A stretch of 64,000 nt of DNA from Ichthyophis bannanicus (lineage: Eukaryota; Chordata; Amphibia; Gymnophiona; Ichthyophiidae). Both the position numbers and the translations under genes were made by a program. Positions within the stretch are counted from its first letter, which is position 1; each line of letters begins with the position of its first letter. The notes under the pieces were generated by a model. That model did no database searches, was not told the DNA's origin, and saw only the letters and a list, made by a program, of their open reading frames with translations. The stretch spans positions 1,674,001 to 1,738,000 of the forward strand of contig JAWIIG010000038.1 of assembly GCA_033557465.1 (NCBI GenBank). Direction: 5' to 3'. Below are positions 54,131 through 64,000 of the stretch, piece after piece.

Positions 54131-56230
54131 TCTTCTTCACCCATGCATTGGTGTTGTCTCTATAACTGAGGCTTCTCCTCCTCTCTCCTTAGTCTTGTTT
54201 TCTCTGCCTTCTCTTAAATCTCTTTGATAGGCAGTTCTGCAGAAAGGGGGTTTTCTTCCCCTCTTTTCTCTCCATGGTGGCTTCTCCCTCCAGGACAGTT
54301 GCCTGCAGGGGCAGAATGGTAGGTGCTTTTGGATTTTCCTCCTGCTATGCGCCGTGCATTTATAGTATGGGGAGAGGCAGCAGAGCAGAAGAACAAAAGG
54401 TGAAAGAATCCAGTGGGTGGCATAGTGACCCCCTGGCCTCTCCATAATTTTTCAAAGTGGTGGCTTTCTGCTGCTGCTTCGGTGCTGTGGTGGGTCTTAA
54501 AGCACCTGTGTTTGTAGTCACAGCCTGCCACTCCTGCCCCCTCCAACAGGAAGTTGCTTCAGAAGGGGCAGGAGCAGCAAGCCATGAAGGATGGAGGGAT
54601 TGTCATGCTGCCCTTCCCCTAGGTGAGATGGGGGATACAGCATGGTGGGCCTCCCTAAGGCAGTAAAAACCCTTGGGCTAGCCCTGGAACTAGTGGTCCA
54701 CGAATTGGGGGCTATTCCACTTCAGTGCCAATGCATGCCTCCACTCCTGGCCCAGATGAGGGACCCTACAGGAAGCACAGGAGCAAAACCCCATGTGTTA
54801 AGACGTGGGAGGGTGGCAACAGCAGCAACAGTGGTAATAAGCATGTATTCAGTTTGTGTTTCTATCAGGGCAACATCCCCACTAGAGGTAAGAGATCCTG
54901 GAATTCCCCAGGAGAAGGCTCTCCTTGAAAACAGGATGCTTGTGTGGCCAAGTCCTTTTTCTCCACTAGATGCTTTAGGACCCAGTACTCCAAAGAGTGG
55001 TTCAAATGCCACTTTCTTTCACTTCGTGCAGAAGTTTGTAAGAGAGAGTTCTGAGCTAAACTATTCCTGGCTGCGGGGAAGGGTCTGGGTGTCTCTCTCC
55101 ATTGCTGTCCTTCCTAAGCACCCACATATCTGGTCTGCTCTTCCTCCTTGGATGAAGCAGAAGAGTCATCCTCTAATCTGGCCACTATTCTTCAGGACCT
55201 AGAAGACCAACTCACAGGAAGAAGTCTGGTCTGTCTCTTGAATCAGAGAGAGTCAGGCCATCATCGAGTCTCGACTTTCCAGGGCATCTCTGGATTGTTC
55301 ATCAACAGACAATCAGCCTGAGGATATGCCCTACTCAAAGTTTATGGAGAAAATGCTTAAATCCTTGGGCTTGGGAGCAGTGGAGGTGCCAAGATTGAAA
55401 AAGGATTTTTAGTCCATTCTGCAGTCTATCAAGGCACCCCAAGAGGACTTCACACTTCTTGTACATCAAGTTTTGCAGGAGCTACAGATCAACTGTTGGT
55501 GCATGTCCATCTCCCTACAAGTGGCCCTCAAGTGCCTTGAGGTTAAGTATAAGGTTGGCCCTGCACTGCACTATGGCCAGGCACTTCTTCCCCATCAGTC
55601 ACTCTCGTAAACAGCCCTTAAAAGGTCATGGTCGATGAGACTCAGTATCAGTTATCCACCAGTCAAGGATTTGAAGATCCTAGAGATGGTAGACAGCAAG
55701 GTCAGAAACAATGTCACATTGGAAATTCTTGCTCACCAGATGCAGATGCTCAATTATCACCATGACCTGGTACAGCAAAGGGGATGGAGGGGGCCACCCA
55801 GGACATGCTGACGCAAACCCACGTGACCATTCAGGAGTGTATGTTTTCAGTGAAATCTACTTATGATGCCTATGATGTGGCCTCCCTTGTAGCAGCAGTA
55901 GATATTGGAGCATGCAGGATGGCTTGGTGCAAGCATCTAGGTTTCACCTTGCCTGGGAGACAATCTCTTTGGGGACAAGGTGCAAGATGCAGTGTTCCAG
56001 ATAAAAGATAACTGTTCTACAGTTAGGGAGCTCTCTTCTCAGCCAGTGGAACTGCAAACTCATTATCGCAGAGCTCAGTAACCTCTCTTTAAGAAACTTC
56101 ACCAATTCTCAACAGTTCTATCTGAAGAAGTGTATGTGCAGTGGCAAAAGACCCAGGAGAGTAAGCATCAGCAGAAGTACTCCTGTCCTCAGTGGACCTC
56201 ACAAAGATGGCTATGATCTTGCAGTGCTGC
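54131..56230 (+). mobile_element. DIRS fragment E: gag
   Basis: Old gag-like sequence. Best evidence is AYDVASLVAAVDIGACRMAW (about 55868-55930), aligned with the equivalent block of DIRS D near 49905. Upstream frames (54642-55202) are Pro/Ser-rich without known motif. No RT or recombinase follows. Confidence 0.5.
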
Positions 56231-57110
56231 CCTCTAGAATTAGACTAGAGAGAAGTACTCCATGATCATGGCCATCTTGAAATGGCCCGATGATGGGGGC
56301 AGGAATGGAGAGGACTGCTCCTGCCTCGTAGTCCCATTAGACCACCAGGATTTAATAAGGTATGACTTTGAGGGTGGGGGTGGGGGGGGGGCATGGTGGA
56401 CCTCTGTTCACTGCCTGGCTAGCCGCGATTGTTTTACAACAGAGGAGGGAGGGAGATGGCGGGAGGGGGGGCTACTGACTGATTACCCAGGACTCTTTTT
56501 AGTAGATTGGAGGAAGGGGGCTTTCCCGGATTGGCTAGCTGGGATGTTAAATTGGCAGGGGGGTATACCAATCCCCCCCCCCCCGGGCAGCTGCAGGGGG
56601 GTCAGGACTTTTAAAATTCATATTGTTGGTGTGTCACAACACCGTAGCACCAACAGTATTGTGGAGGGGGGAAGCCCAATCGCAGCTGATAAGGGGGACA
56701 TGGTAGATTTACCGTGGGGACCCGTGGGACTTTTCCCGCGATACCGGCTGAGGCAGTTAACGTGGGTCCCCGTGGTAAATTCAGAATCACCACGTTATCT
56801 GCAGTGACTAACCCAAAACCACCCCTACAGATACTGTGGGATGTTTTGTCTTTCTGCGCAGTTTTGATAGTTAACGCACTCCTATTGTCACCTTGCTATG
56901 CACATTATGCTTCCTTCCTCTTTCCCAGACTCTGTTGTTTCTAAAGTAGAAGATCTGGATTCCTTTAATTTGCAACCGCTTCCCCAGATAATATGTCCAT
57001 ACCAAAAATGCAGTGCAATGTGTGCCTTCGAGTCAGTCCTGATGACCCAGAAGCTCCTGGGTTTTCTTGGCAGTGTGACCGGAAGTAGATGGCCAGGCCT
57101 TTCTTCCGAG
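56231..57110. other. Unclassified repeat-like sequence
   Basis: G-rich homopolymer runs (56370-56390; C-run 56575-56585) and a small hairpin at 56711-56781 (accgtggggacccgtggg / cgtgggtccccgtgg). No protein homology recognised. Confidence 0.3.
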
Positions 57111-57114
57111 GCAA

Positions 57115-57230
57115 TGGAAGGTTAAGTGACTTGCCCAAGGCCACAAGGAGTGCTAGTGGGAATCGAACCCTGGTTGCTTCGTTACCAAGCCAGTGTTCTA
57201 ACCACTAGGCTACTCCTCCACTCCATACCA
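57115..57230 (-). mobile_element. CORE-SINE fragment
   Basis: Complement contains ccttgtggccttgggcaagt then cacttaac, the MIR/CORE core. Confidence 0.6.
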
Positions 57231-57879
57231 GGATAGTTTATATCTTCAAATTTGTTCAGAAGATAGCTAAGTAAATTCCTTTTTCGCTACATCAGGATGT
57301 GGAACCCAGAGCTGATATATTTGGTCTTCTCAAGTACACTGAGGCTCTTAATATGATTGTGGCTATTTCTATTCAGTAGTTAGATAAAAGGAGAAACAAA
57401 AAAGGAAAATAAGGTGATGATTATTTGTTGGATTAATTTAATACATGCTTAGATTATCTTTCAATGGCAAAAGTCATATTCTTCAGGTCAGGATAGAATA
57501 AGCAACAGATGACAATACCATAATATATGAATGAATTACAAAAGTATTCCATTGACAGTCTCAAGGGGAGGGGAGGGGGGTGATGGATGGGTGATCAGAA
57601 GGTAACCAGGCTGTACATAACAATAGTTTATAGTGTGATAGGAAGCCCATATCTTTAGTAAGTTTGTCTTAATTTGATATACCGCAAATCTGTAACCAAC
57701 CTATGCGGTTTACCATAAAAGCAATACAAGGGCAAGAAAAGGATGCCAGTTCTGGTGACAGGAAAAAGGAACACACAGAACAGACATATAGTCAGGGGAA
57801 ATTAGGTGCTGAACGATTTGATTGAAAGTATCTTAAGGTCAAACATTTTATGTTCTTGGATTGATTTGAATTTCCCTTT
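57231..57879. other. Unassigned; faint L2-like tail
   Basis: tgatataccgcaaatctg with gcggtttacc near 57675-57715 resembles a minus-strand L2-like 3' tail. The remainder is unrecognised. Confidence 0.3.
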
Positions 57880-58924
57880 CAGGGGCGGCCCGAGGGGGTT
57901 GCGGGACCCTGTATGGAGATTTATTGCAGGGCCTCATTTGCATAATGTTAACGTGCACTTTTAGTAAACATGCCTCTTAATGAGTGTCTGGATAAAAGAA
58001 AGACTACCAGATATCTACATTGCTCTATTCCAGTGCTAACCGCCAGGCCGATTAGGAAGTACCATAAACACTGACCATTTAGAATCCATAGAAAACCCAC
58101 CGTATCATAACAGCACTACCAGGATTCACAAAGCACTAAATTCTACCTATCAGAAAAGCAACAAAGCAAATATTAAACCAATTCATCTTAGAGAATGCCA
58201 ATACATCTCACTGGGGGAAAGAGAACAAGTGGGACTGTCAAATAGAAACTACATGAATAGAATACCTCAGCTTGGTTACATATGCAGAACATAGACCGTC
58301 ACCACACAAAGAACAAGGGATCACAATTTAGAAATAGGAAGATAATAATTTAAATTGGGAACCCAAAAAGCCAAACATGAAATGTACAACAACACTGGAG
58401 AAAATAATATAAATTAATTTCCTCTTGCACTAAACAAAAACACAACGATGTTAGCGATACACATTTCCCAGATCTGACATATTCCAGTTAATAATTTCAA
58501 AATAAAAAGTGTATTTTTCTACCTTTTGCTTGGGCATTTTATTTTTCAGTTGCAATTGCTCCAGTCACTTTCTTCTGGTTTCTTCGTGTCTTCTGTGAGC
58601 TGTTCATTTGTCCTTTCTTCTCTCTTCTAGATTTTTTTTCTATTCTTTCTCCATATCTGCTTTAACATACTGATCGTTCCCCTTTTTCTCTTTCCCCCAT
58701 TTCTTTCTTTATTCCTTAATCATCCACTCAAATTTTACCCTTCCATCCTTAATCCCTACTTATCCTCCCAATACCCGGCCAATCGTAGATTTTTCTTCCC
58801 TCCCAAACAAAATATCTCTTCCCCTCTCTATCCTCATTCCCTAGCCCCATCCCTTTCTAGTCCTTTCCCCAAATCATCTCCCTTCTAGTTCTAGACACAC
58901 CCATCATCCACTCCCTTCTAGTCC

Positions 58925-59690
58925 CATTCTCCCATGCCCCCGCATCAGCCCATTTCCAGTTCTTGCCCCCATATGCTCCTTTCCAGTCCTATTCCTGCCC
59001 CTCAGCAGCCCATTCCCAGTCGAAGCTCCCCCATCAGCCAATTTCCAACCCTAGCCCCCCATCAGCCAATTTCCAGTCCTATTCCAGCCCCCATCAGCCA
59101 ATTTCCAGTCTTATACCAGCCCCCCATCTGCCCATTTCCAGTTCTTGCCCTTATATGCTCCTTTCCAGCCCCTCAGTTCCCCATTCCCAGTCCAAGCTCC
59201 CCCATCAGCCCATTTCCAATCCTAGTCCCCCATCAGCCCATTTCCAGTCCTATTCCAGCTCCCCATCGGCCCATTTGCAGTCCAAACTACCCCCATCAGT
59301 CCATTTCCAGCCTTAGCCCTCCCCATCAGCTCATTTCCAGTCCTATTAAAGCCCCCCATCAGCCCATTTCCAGTCCAAGTTCCCCCGTCATCCAATTTCA
59401 AATCCTAGCCCCCCATCAGCCCATTTCCAGCCCTCAGCCCATTTCCAGTACTATTCCAGCTCCCCATCAGCCCATTTCCAATCCTAGCCCCCGCCATCAG
59501 TCATTTCCAGTCCTATTTCAGCCCCCCATCAGCCCATTTCCAGTCATAGCCCAGCCCCCCCCCCCCCATTGGCCATTTCCAGTTCAAATTTCCCCCCATC
59601 AGCTCATTTCCATTCTTAGCTTCCCATCTGCCTATTTCCAGTCCTTTGCTAGACTCCCCCCCCCATCTGCCCACCGAAGAGCCCCGCGGC
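58925..59690. repeat. C-rich minisatellite 1
   Basis: Degenerate tandem units around 'ccccatcagcccatttccag' plus a variable 'tcctagcc' part, about 25-40 bp. The 259-codon Pro/Ser ORF here is a by-product of repeat length. Confidence 0.85.
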
Positions 59691-60939
59691 CGTCTAAGGG
59701 GCTTCAGAGGTGAGCTGGGGAAGCCCGCGTGAGGCCCTGTTTCCCTCTACACAGCCGCCAGCGTGAAGAGTGTTTTCCCTCACGCTGGTGGCTGTGACTG
59801 TGAAGTGTGCTGAATGAATGCTGGGAAAGGTTATATCCTACTGGGTTAAACAAAGAGGTTGAATGGACTAGTATCATCTGATGTCATTCCACTAGGCGCA
59901 GGGACTCCCTGTATTGGTGGGTAATCCCTTTGATTCCTATTGGATGACACTGTAGATTGACGGCAAGATTTAGCCATTCATAAAACCTTTGTCCTTTTAA
60001 GAAACAGCTGATCTTCAGCGGTTTTTGACGGTTTTCTATATGGTATGATAGCACTTGAAACAGGGTGAATAACTCGAAACGTGCACGTCGTGCTCAACAG
60101 TACAAGACTGATATGCTCAACAGTACAAGAGTGATGTTCTTTGCTACAGCTAAGTAGATGATTTGGCTTTGAAAATGATTAATAAGGATAAAACCGAGTA
60201 GAGAACATAGTTTACAGCAGGGGTCTCAAACTCAAATTGCTTTGAGGGCCAAATGAGGACTTGTAAAGTAACCCGGGGGCCGCATAAGACGCGGGGCCTC
60301 ATTTGCATAAATATTTGCATAATGTTACCATACACTAACTTTTAGTAAACATGCCTCTTTAATGAGTATGGATAAAGAAAGACTAAAAGATTTAGAAACA
60401 AGAAGACAATAATTAAACTGGGAACCCCAAAAGCCAAACTTGGAATGTACGACAACACTGTAGAAATAAAAATATAAATTAATTTCCTCTTGTACTAAAC
60501 AAAGCGCAAAACTTAATGATGCACATTTCCCAGAGCTGACATATTCCAGTTAATAAATTCAAAATAAAGAGATATTTTTCTACCTTTTGTGCATTTTTTT
60601 CAGTTGCAATTGTTCCAGCCACTTTCTTCTGGTTTCTTCATGTCTTCTGCTAACTCTCCATCGTCTGCTGTCCATTTGCCCTTTCTTCTCTCCTAGTTTT
60701 TTTTCATTCTCTCTCTACATCTGCTTTAACATACTAATCTTTCTCCTTTTTCTCTTTCCTCATTCCTATTTCATCCACTCAAATTTTACCCCTCCATCCT
60801 CAATCCCCACTTACTCTCCCAATACCTGGCCAATTGTAGATTTGTCTTCTCTCCCAGACAAAATATTTTTCCCCTCTCCATTTCACTTTCCCAGCTCCAT
60901 CCCATTCTAATCCTCCCCCAACATCAGCTCCCTTCTAGT

Positions 60940-61785
60940 TCCAGCCCCACCCAGCATCCGCTCCCTTCTAGTCCCCCCATTAGTCCATTTCCAGTCCTAT
61001 CCTAGCCTCACCATCAGCCCATTTCCAATCCTAGCCCCCCATCAGCCCATTTCCAATCCTAGCTCCCTCCCCTCACAGCCCATTTCCATTCCAAGCCCCC
61101 CTCCCCCGCAGCCAGTGGCAGTTCAAGCCCCACTCAGCCCATTTCCAGTCCTAGCAACCCCCCCCCCAGCCCATTACCAGTCCTAGACCCCCCATAGCCC
61201 ATTACCAGTCCTAACCTCCCCATAGCGCACTTCCAGTTTTACCCCCCATCACCCCATTTTCAGTCTTACCCCCCCCCATAGCCCATTACCAGTCATAACC
61301 CCCCTGCCAATAGCCCACTTCCAGCCCTAACCCCCATTACCCCATTTCAGTCAGCCCTTCCATAGCTCATTACCAGTCCTAACTCCCCCATCAGCCCACC
61401 TCCAGTCCTTCCTAACCCCACCTGCCCATTTCCAGTCCTAGCCCCCACCATAGCCCATTACCAGTCATAACCCCCTGCCAATAGCCCATCTCCAGTCATA
61501 ACCCCCCCCCCCCTGCCAATAGCCCATTTCCAGTCATAACCCCCCCCTGCCAATAGCCCATTTCCAGTCATAACCCCCCCCCTGCCAATATCCCCCCCCC
61601 TGCAAATATCCCATTTCCAGTCAAAGCCCCCCCCCTTCCAATAACCCCCCCCCTGCCAATAGCCCCCCACCTGCCAATAGCCCATTTCCAGTCATAACCC
61701 CCCCCCTGCCAATAGCCCATTTCCAGTCATAACCCCCCCCCCCTGCCAATAGCCCATTTCCAGTCCTACACCCCCCCCCCCCGGT
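60940..61785. repeat. C-rich minisatellite 2
   Basis: Units like 'cctgccaatagcccatttcc' with C-runs, more regular toward 61480-61780 (about 34 bp). Related to minisatellite 1. Confidence 0.85.
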
Positions 61786-61804
61786 AAATTAAAATAAAAC
61801 CTGG

Positions 61805-62061
61805 CTTCTGCTGCTCAAGCAGCAAAATCAGCTGTCCTGCGGCCCCTTCCCCTGTGCCCGGAGATCCGAGTCTGCTCTATCAGCGGCGTGCTTTTCAAGC
61901 CGCGAGGAGAGTATTCCCCTCTCGCGCGGCTTGAAACCGCGCGAGAGGGGAATACTCTCTTCGCGGCTTGAAAAGCACGCCGCTGATAGAGCAGACTCGG
62001 ATCTCCGGGCACAGGGGAAGGGGCCGCAGGACAGCTGATTTTGCTGCTTGAGCAGCAGAAG
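61805..62061. repeat. Near-perfect 257-bp palindrome
   Basis: Two arms of about 125 bp with a 7-base centre (cttgaaa, 61930-61936). Only one mismatch noticed (gaggagag versus gaagagag). GC-rich. Confidence 0.9.
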
Positions 62062-62534
62062 TCAGTTTTTTTTAAATTTGACAATTGCTTCTGCCGCTGC
62101 CACGGCGGCAACGGCAGAAGCCAGGGTTTGGGGTTTTTTTTGTTTTCCTCCGTCGCGGGCCGCACAAAGTTGTGCGGCCCGCGGGCCGCGTGTTTGAGAC
62201 CCCTGGTTTACAGTCTATGTCCCTTTCCGGTACTATCCGACAAAAAAATTAGATAAGGTTTCTTTGGGGGTACTTAGTGATTTTTGGAAAGGGAAAGGTT
62301 AAAGGGCATTTCCCAGCACTTGCGTGCTTCACAATAACAGCTGCCAGCGTGAGGGAAAACACTCTTCACGGTGGCAGCTGTGCAGAGGGAGATGGAGCCT
62401 TGAGCGGGCTTCCCCGGCTCCCTCTGAAGTCGTCCAATTGTGCAAGAATGAAGTTCACGCGGGCCTCCTAAAGCACAGGGCCCTGTGTGATCAACATTCT
62501 CCCACAATGGATGGGCCGGCCCTGTTCCTTTTAG

Positions 62535-62840
62535 GCACTCTCACCATAAAATCATTGATGCTGTATTCTGGTTCTGCGACATGCTGTCCAACCACTGAGG
62601 TGACAGAAGTAACACCTTAGTCTGCTCTGTGTGATCTTATGTCTGTGTGAATGATCTTCGTCTTTAACATTTGGCCTGTCTCTCCATTGTAGCATCCATT
62701 TTCACATGTTCTTCATTGAATAATATACCACATTAGAGGAAGAGCATGTGTAGGATCCCCTTATGTTGAATGTTTTCCCATGTGAGTAACTGTGGAGGTC
62801 CTGTGATATATGTTGGCATAATTTTCCACTTGGTATATTG
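62535..62840. other. No recognised feature
   Basis: Short unique-looking stretch between the outer hAT and a CR1 tail. Confidence 0.35.
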
Positions 62841-62844
62841 CAGG

Positions 62845-62965
62845 AATTTGTGTCTTCTCTGGAATTTGTTACTCAAAGAGTAGTAAAAGCTGTTACTGTA
62901 GTTGGGTTTAAAAGAGCTTTGGACAAGTTCTTGGAGGAAAAGTCCATGAAAATTATTCAATATCA
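62845..62965 (+). mobile_element. CR1-like LINE 3' fragment
   Basis: Reads EFVTQRVVKA and VGFKRALDKFLEEKSM, the end of CR1 ORF2. Interrupted at about 62966 by DIRS F. Confidence 0.7.
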
Positions 62966-64000
62966 TCCTGCTAGACCAGTCCAGACAAATGGGTTGTATT
63001 CCCCTACCAGCAGATTGGTGGAGACAAAGAACCAATGAAAAACCAAAGTTTCAATGACATCACTTCCATGCCTCTATTTGTCTCAGCTACCAGAGGACTC
63101 TTCAGTATTTCTTTGTCTCCAGCAGATGGTGGATGGATTTTTTTTCCTCTGATTTAAATGCTCGTGAATGACCACCTAGAGAATGACTCTCTCAATTGAG
63201 CTCAATGTGGGAGGCTCCACTAGACTGTGGTCTTTATGGTGACCATAGGAGGAGGGAAATTTGATAAGAGCCTGTTGAGCAGCCAGAAATGAAGGATGTG
63301 GAAGAGTGCAGCAGCCTCACACAACCTCAACGCCCCACCCTCCTCCTCTGTCCCTCCCTTCTCTCTCCCAAAGATTGCAGAAGGCTCTCAGAGGGATCTG
63401 CCTGACAGCCACCGTAAACACAGTTCAAGGCAGATGAGACCCTAGCAAAGCCAGTGAAACAGTTTCAGGAGAATAGAGCTGAACCAGGCACGGATTCTCT
63501 GCCTGGGGTTCTCAGGAGGTGAGTACCAAGGCTTGACCACATCATTCTCCTTGTTGGGGGCTCCCAATTCTGTCTGCCTGGAATGCAATTTGGGGTGGAT
63601 CGCCTGCAACTGTTGGCACACTGTGGGGGGTTTACTGCCGTTTTCTGCATGCTAGTAGCATTTTTTATCTATTGTGCGCTTGGCGGTCGTGTGGTCCTAG
63701 TGCATGTTCTGTCCAAGTGGCTCCAAGTGTGTTCTTACCCTAGTGCCTGTAATGCACATCGCATGAAAAGTGTAGTTAATGTGCTTTTCGGACTGCCGCA
63801 GCCTTACCATGCACAGTTGTGATACTTGCCTTAACTCTCTATGTCTTCTTCCAAGCAACGTTGTTTGACCTATGGCAAGCGAGGTGCCTCATCTCTGGAT
63901 TGTGGACTCTGCTCTTTCTTGCATGGCAGCTTCTGAGTCATCTCTGGAAGTCATATTCCCCCTCTCTCAGCTGGTGGATGCAGTTAGTCCAGCCTTACCT
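62966..64000 (+). mobile_element. DIRS element F, 5' end (runs off window)
   Basis: Starts tcctgctagaccagtccaga like DIRS C, followed by the same terminal sequence (gattggtggagacaaagaac, cagcagatggtggatgg). A gag start is visible at 63841 (MSSSKQRCLTYGKRG) with a CxxC motif (CGLC) comparable to DIRS A; it meets a TGA within about 32 codons. The remainder lies outside. Confidence 0.7.

Larger units (their letters stand above)
60218..62205. mobile_element. Inner hAT element (1988 bp)
   Basis: Ends CAGGGGTCTCAAACTC and GTGTTTGAGACCCCTG are inverted repeats. A perfect 8-bp duplication GTTTACAG flanks it (60210-60217 and 62206-62213), diagnostic of hAT. Its left 400 bp resemble the left part of the outer hAT (cctcatttgcata, gtaaacatgcctctt). 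Contains a minisatellite (60940-61785) and a long palindrome. No ORF for a transposase. Confidence 0.92.
57880..62524. mobile_element. Outer hAT element (non-autonomous), host of a second hAT
   Basis: Ends CAGGGGCGGCCC at 57880 and GGGCCGGCCCTG ending 62524, with imperfect 8-bp duplications ttcccttt (57872-57879) and ttcctttt (62525-62532). The interior holds a C-rich minisatellite (58660-59690) and inverted arms at about 59700-59805 and 62320-62430 (cgtgaagagtgttttccctc and its complement). No transposase. Inner hAT 60218-62205 lies within the arm loop. Confidence 0.7.

Noticed and set aside
58934..59713. 259-codon Pro/Ser-rich ORF
   Set aside because: Direct product of the C-rich minisatellite; no start context or homology.
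60940..61785. CRISPR-like tandem array
   Set aside because: Units are contiguous and degenerate without unique spacers; a eukaryotic minisatellite.

Overview
The window is vertebrate nuclear DNA made almost entirely of transposable elements. It carries one recognisable host-gene exon, the first coding exon of ZCCHC9 (minus strand, 28996-29437). Six DIRS (tyrosine-recombinase) retrotransposon copies, CR1-like, L2-like and L1/Tx1-like LINEs, CORE-SINEs and hAT elements together point to a tetrapod, most plausibly an amphibian of caecilian type. The species call is inference. No prokaryotic gene, tRNA, rRNA or CRISPR array was seen.

Layout. 1-1.9 kb: decayed Ty3/gypsy RT-RNase H with an LTR-like end. 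1.9-8.4 kb: L1, L2-like and CR1 fragments, a solo class I LTR with 4-bp target duplications (3517-4224), and a small MITE. 8.4-14.3 kb: a truncated DIRS (gag, RT-RNase H) between 162-bp direct repeats, next to an L1 3' end. 14.3-21.5 kb: old repeats, a second DIRS gag fragment and a long CR1 pseudogene. 21.5-27.3 kb: an internally deleted minus-strand DIRS holding two L2-like LINEs. 27.3-31.0 kb: the least repetitive part, around ZCCHC9. 31.05-53.4 kb: one plus-strand DIRS swollen by nested insertions. 53.4-57.9 kb: LINE tail, another DIRS gag, a SINE. 57.9-62.5 kb: a hAT element containing a second, related hAT. 62.8-64 kb: a CR1 tail cut by the 5' end of a sixth DIRS.

The main object is a nearly intact gammaretrovirus-like provirus (31199-41332). 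It has two LTRs that are almost identical apart from two length differences, a GAAG target duplication, a primer-binding site matching tRNA-Gly, open gag and pol joined in one frame through a single UAG, and an env broken only by a one-base frameshift in a T7 run. It sits in the leader of the DIRS. Further into the same DIRS lies a 6.7-kb long-inverted-repeat transposon (41888-48581). That element encodes a zinc-finger protein with a possible D-D-E core, and it has itself received a foldback element and an LTR. It is the best candidate for a poorly described mobile system here.
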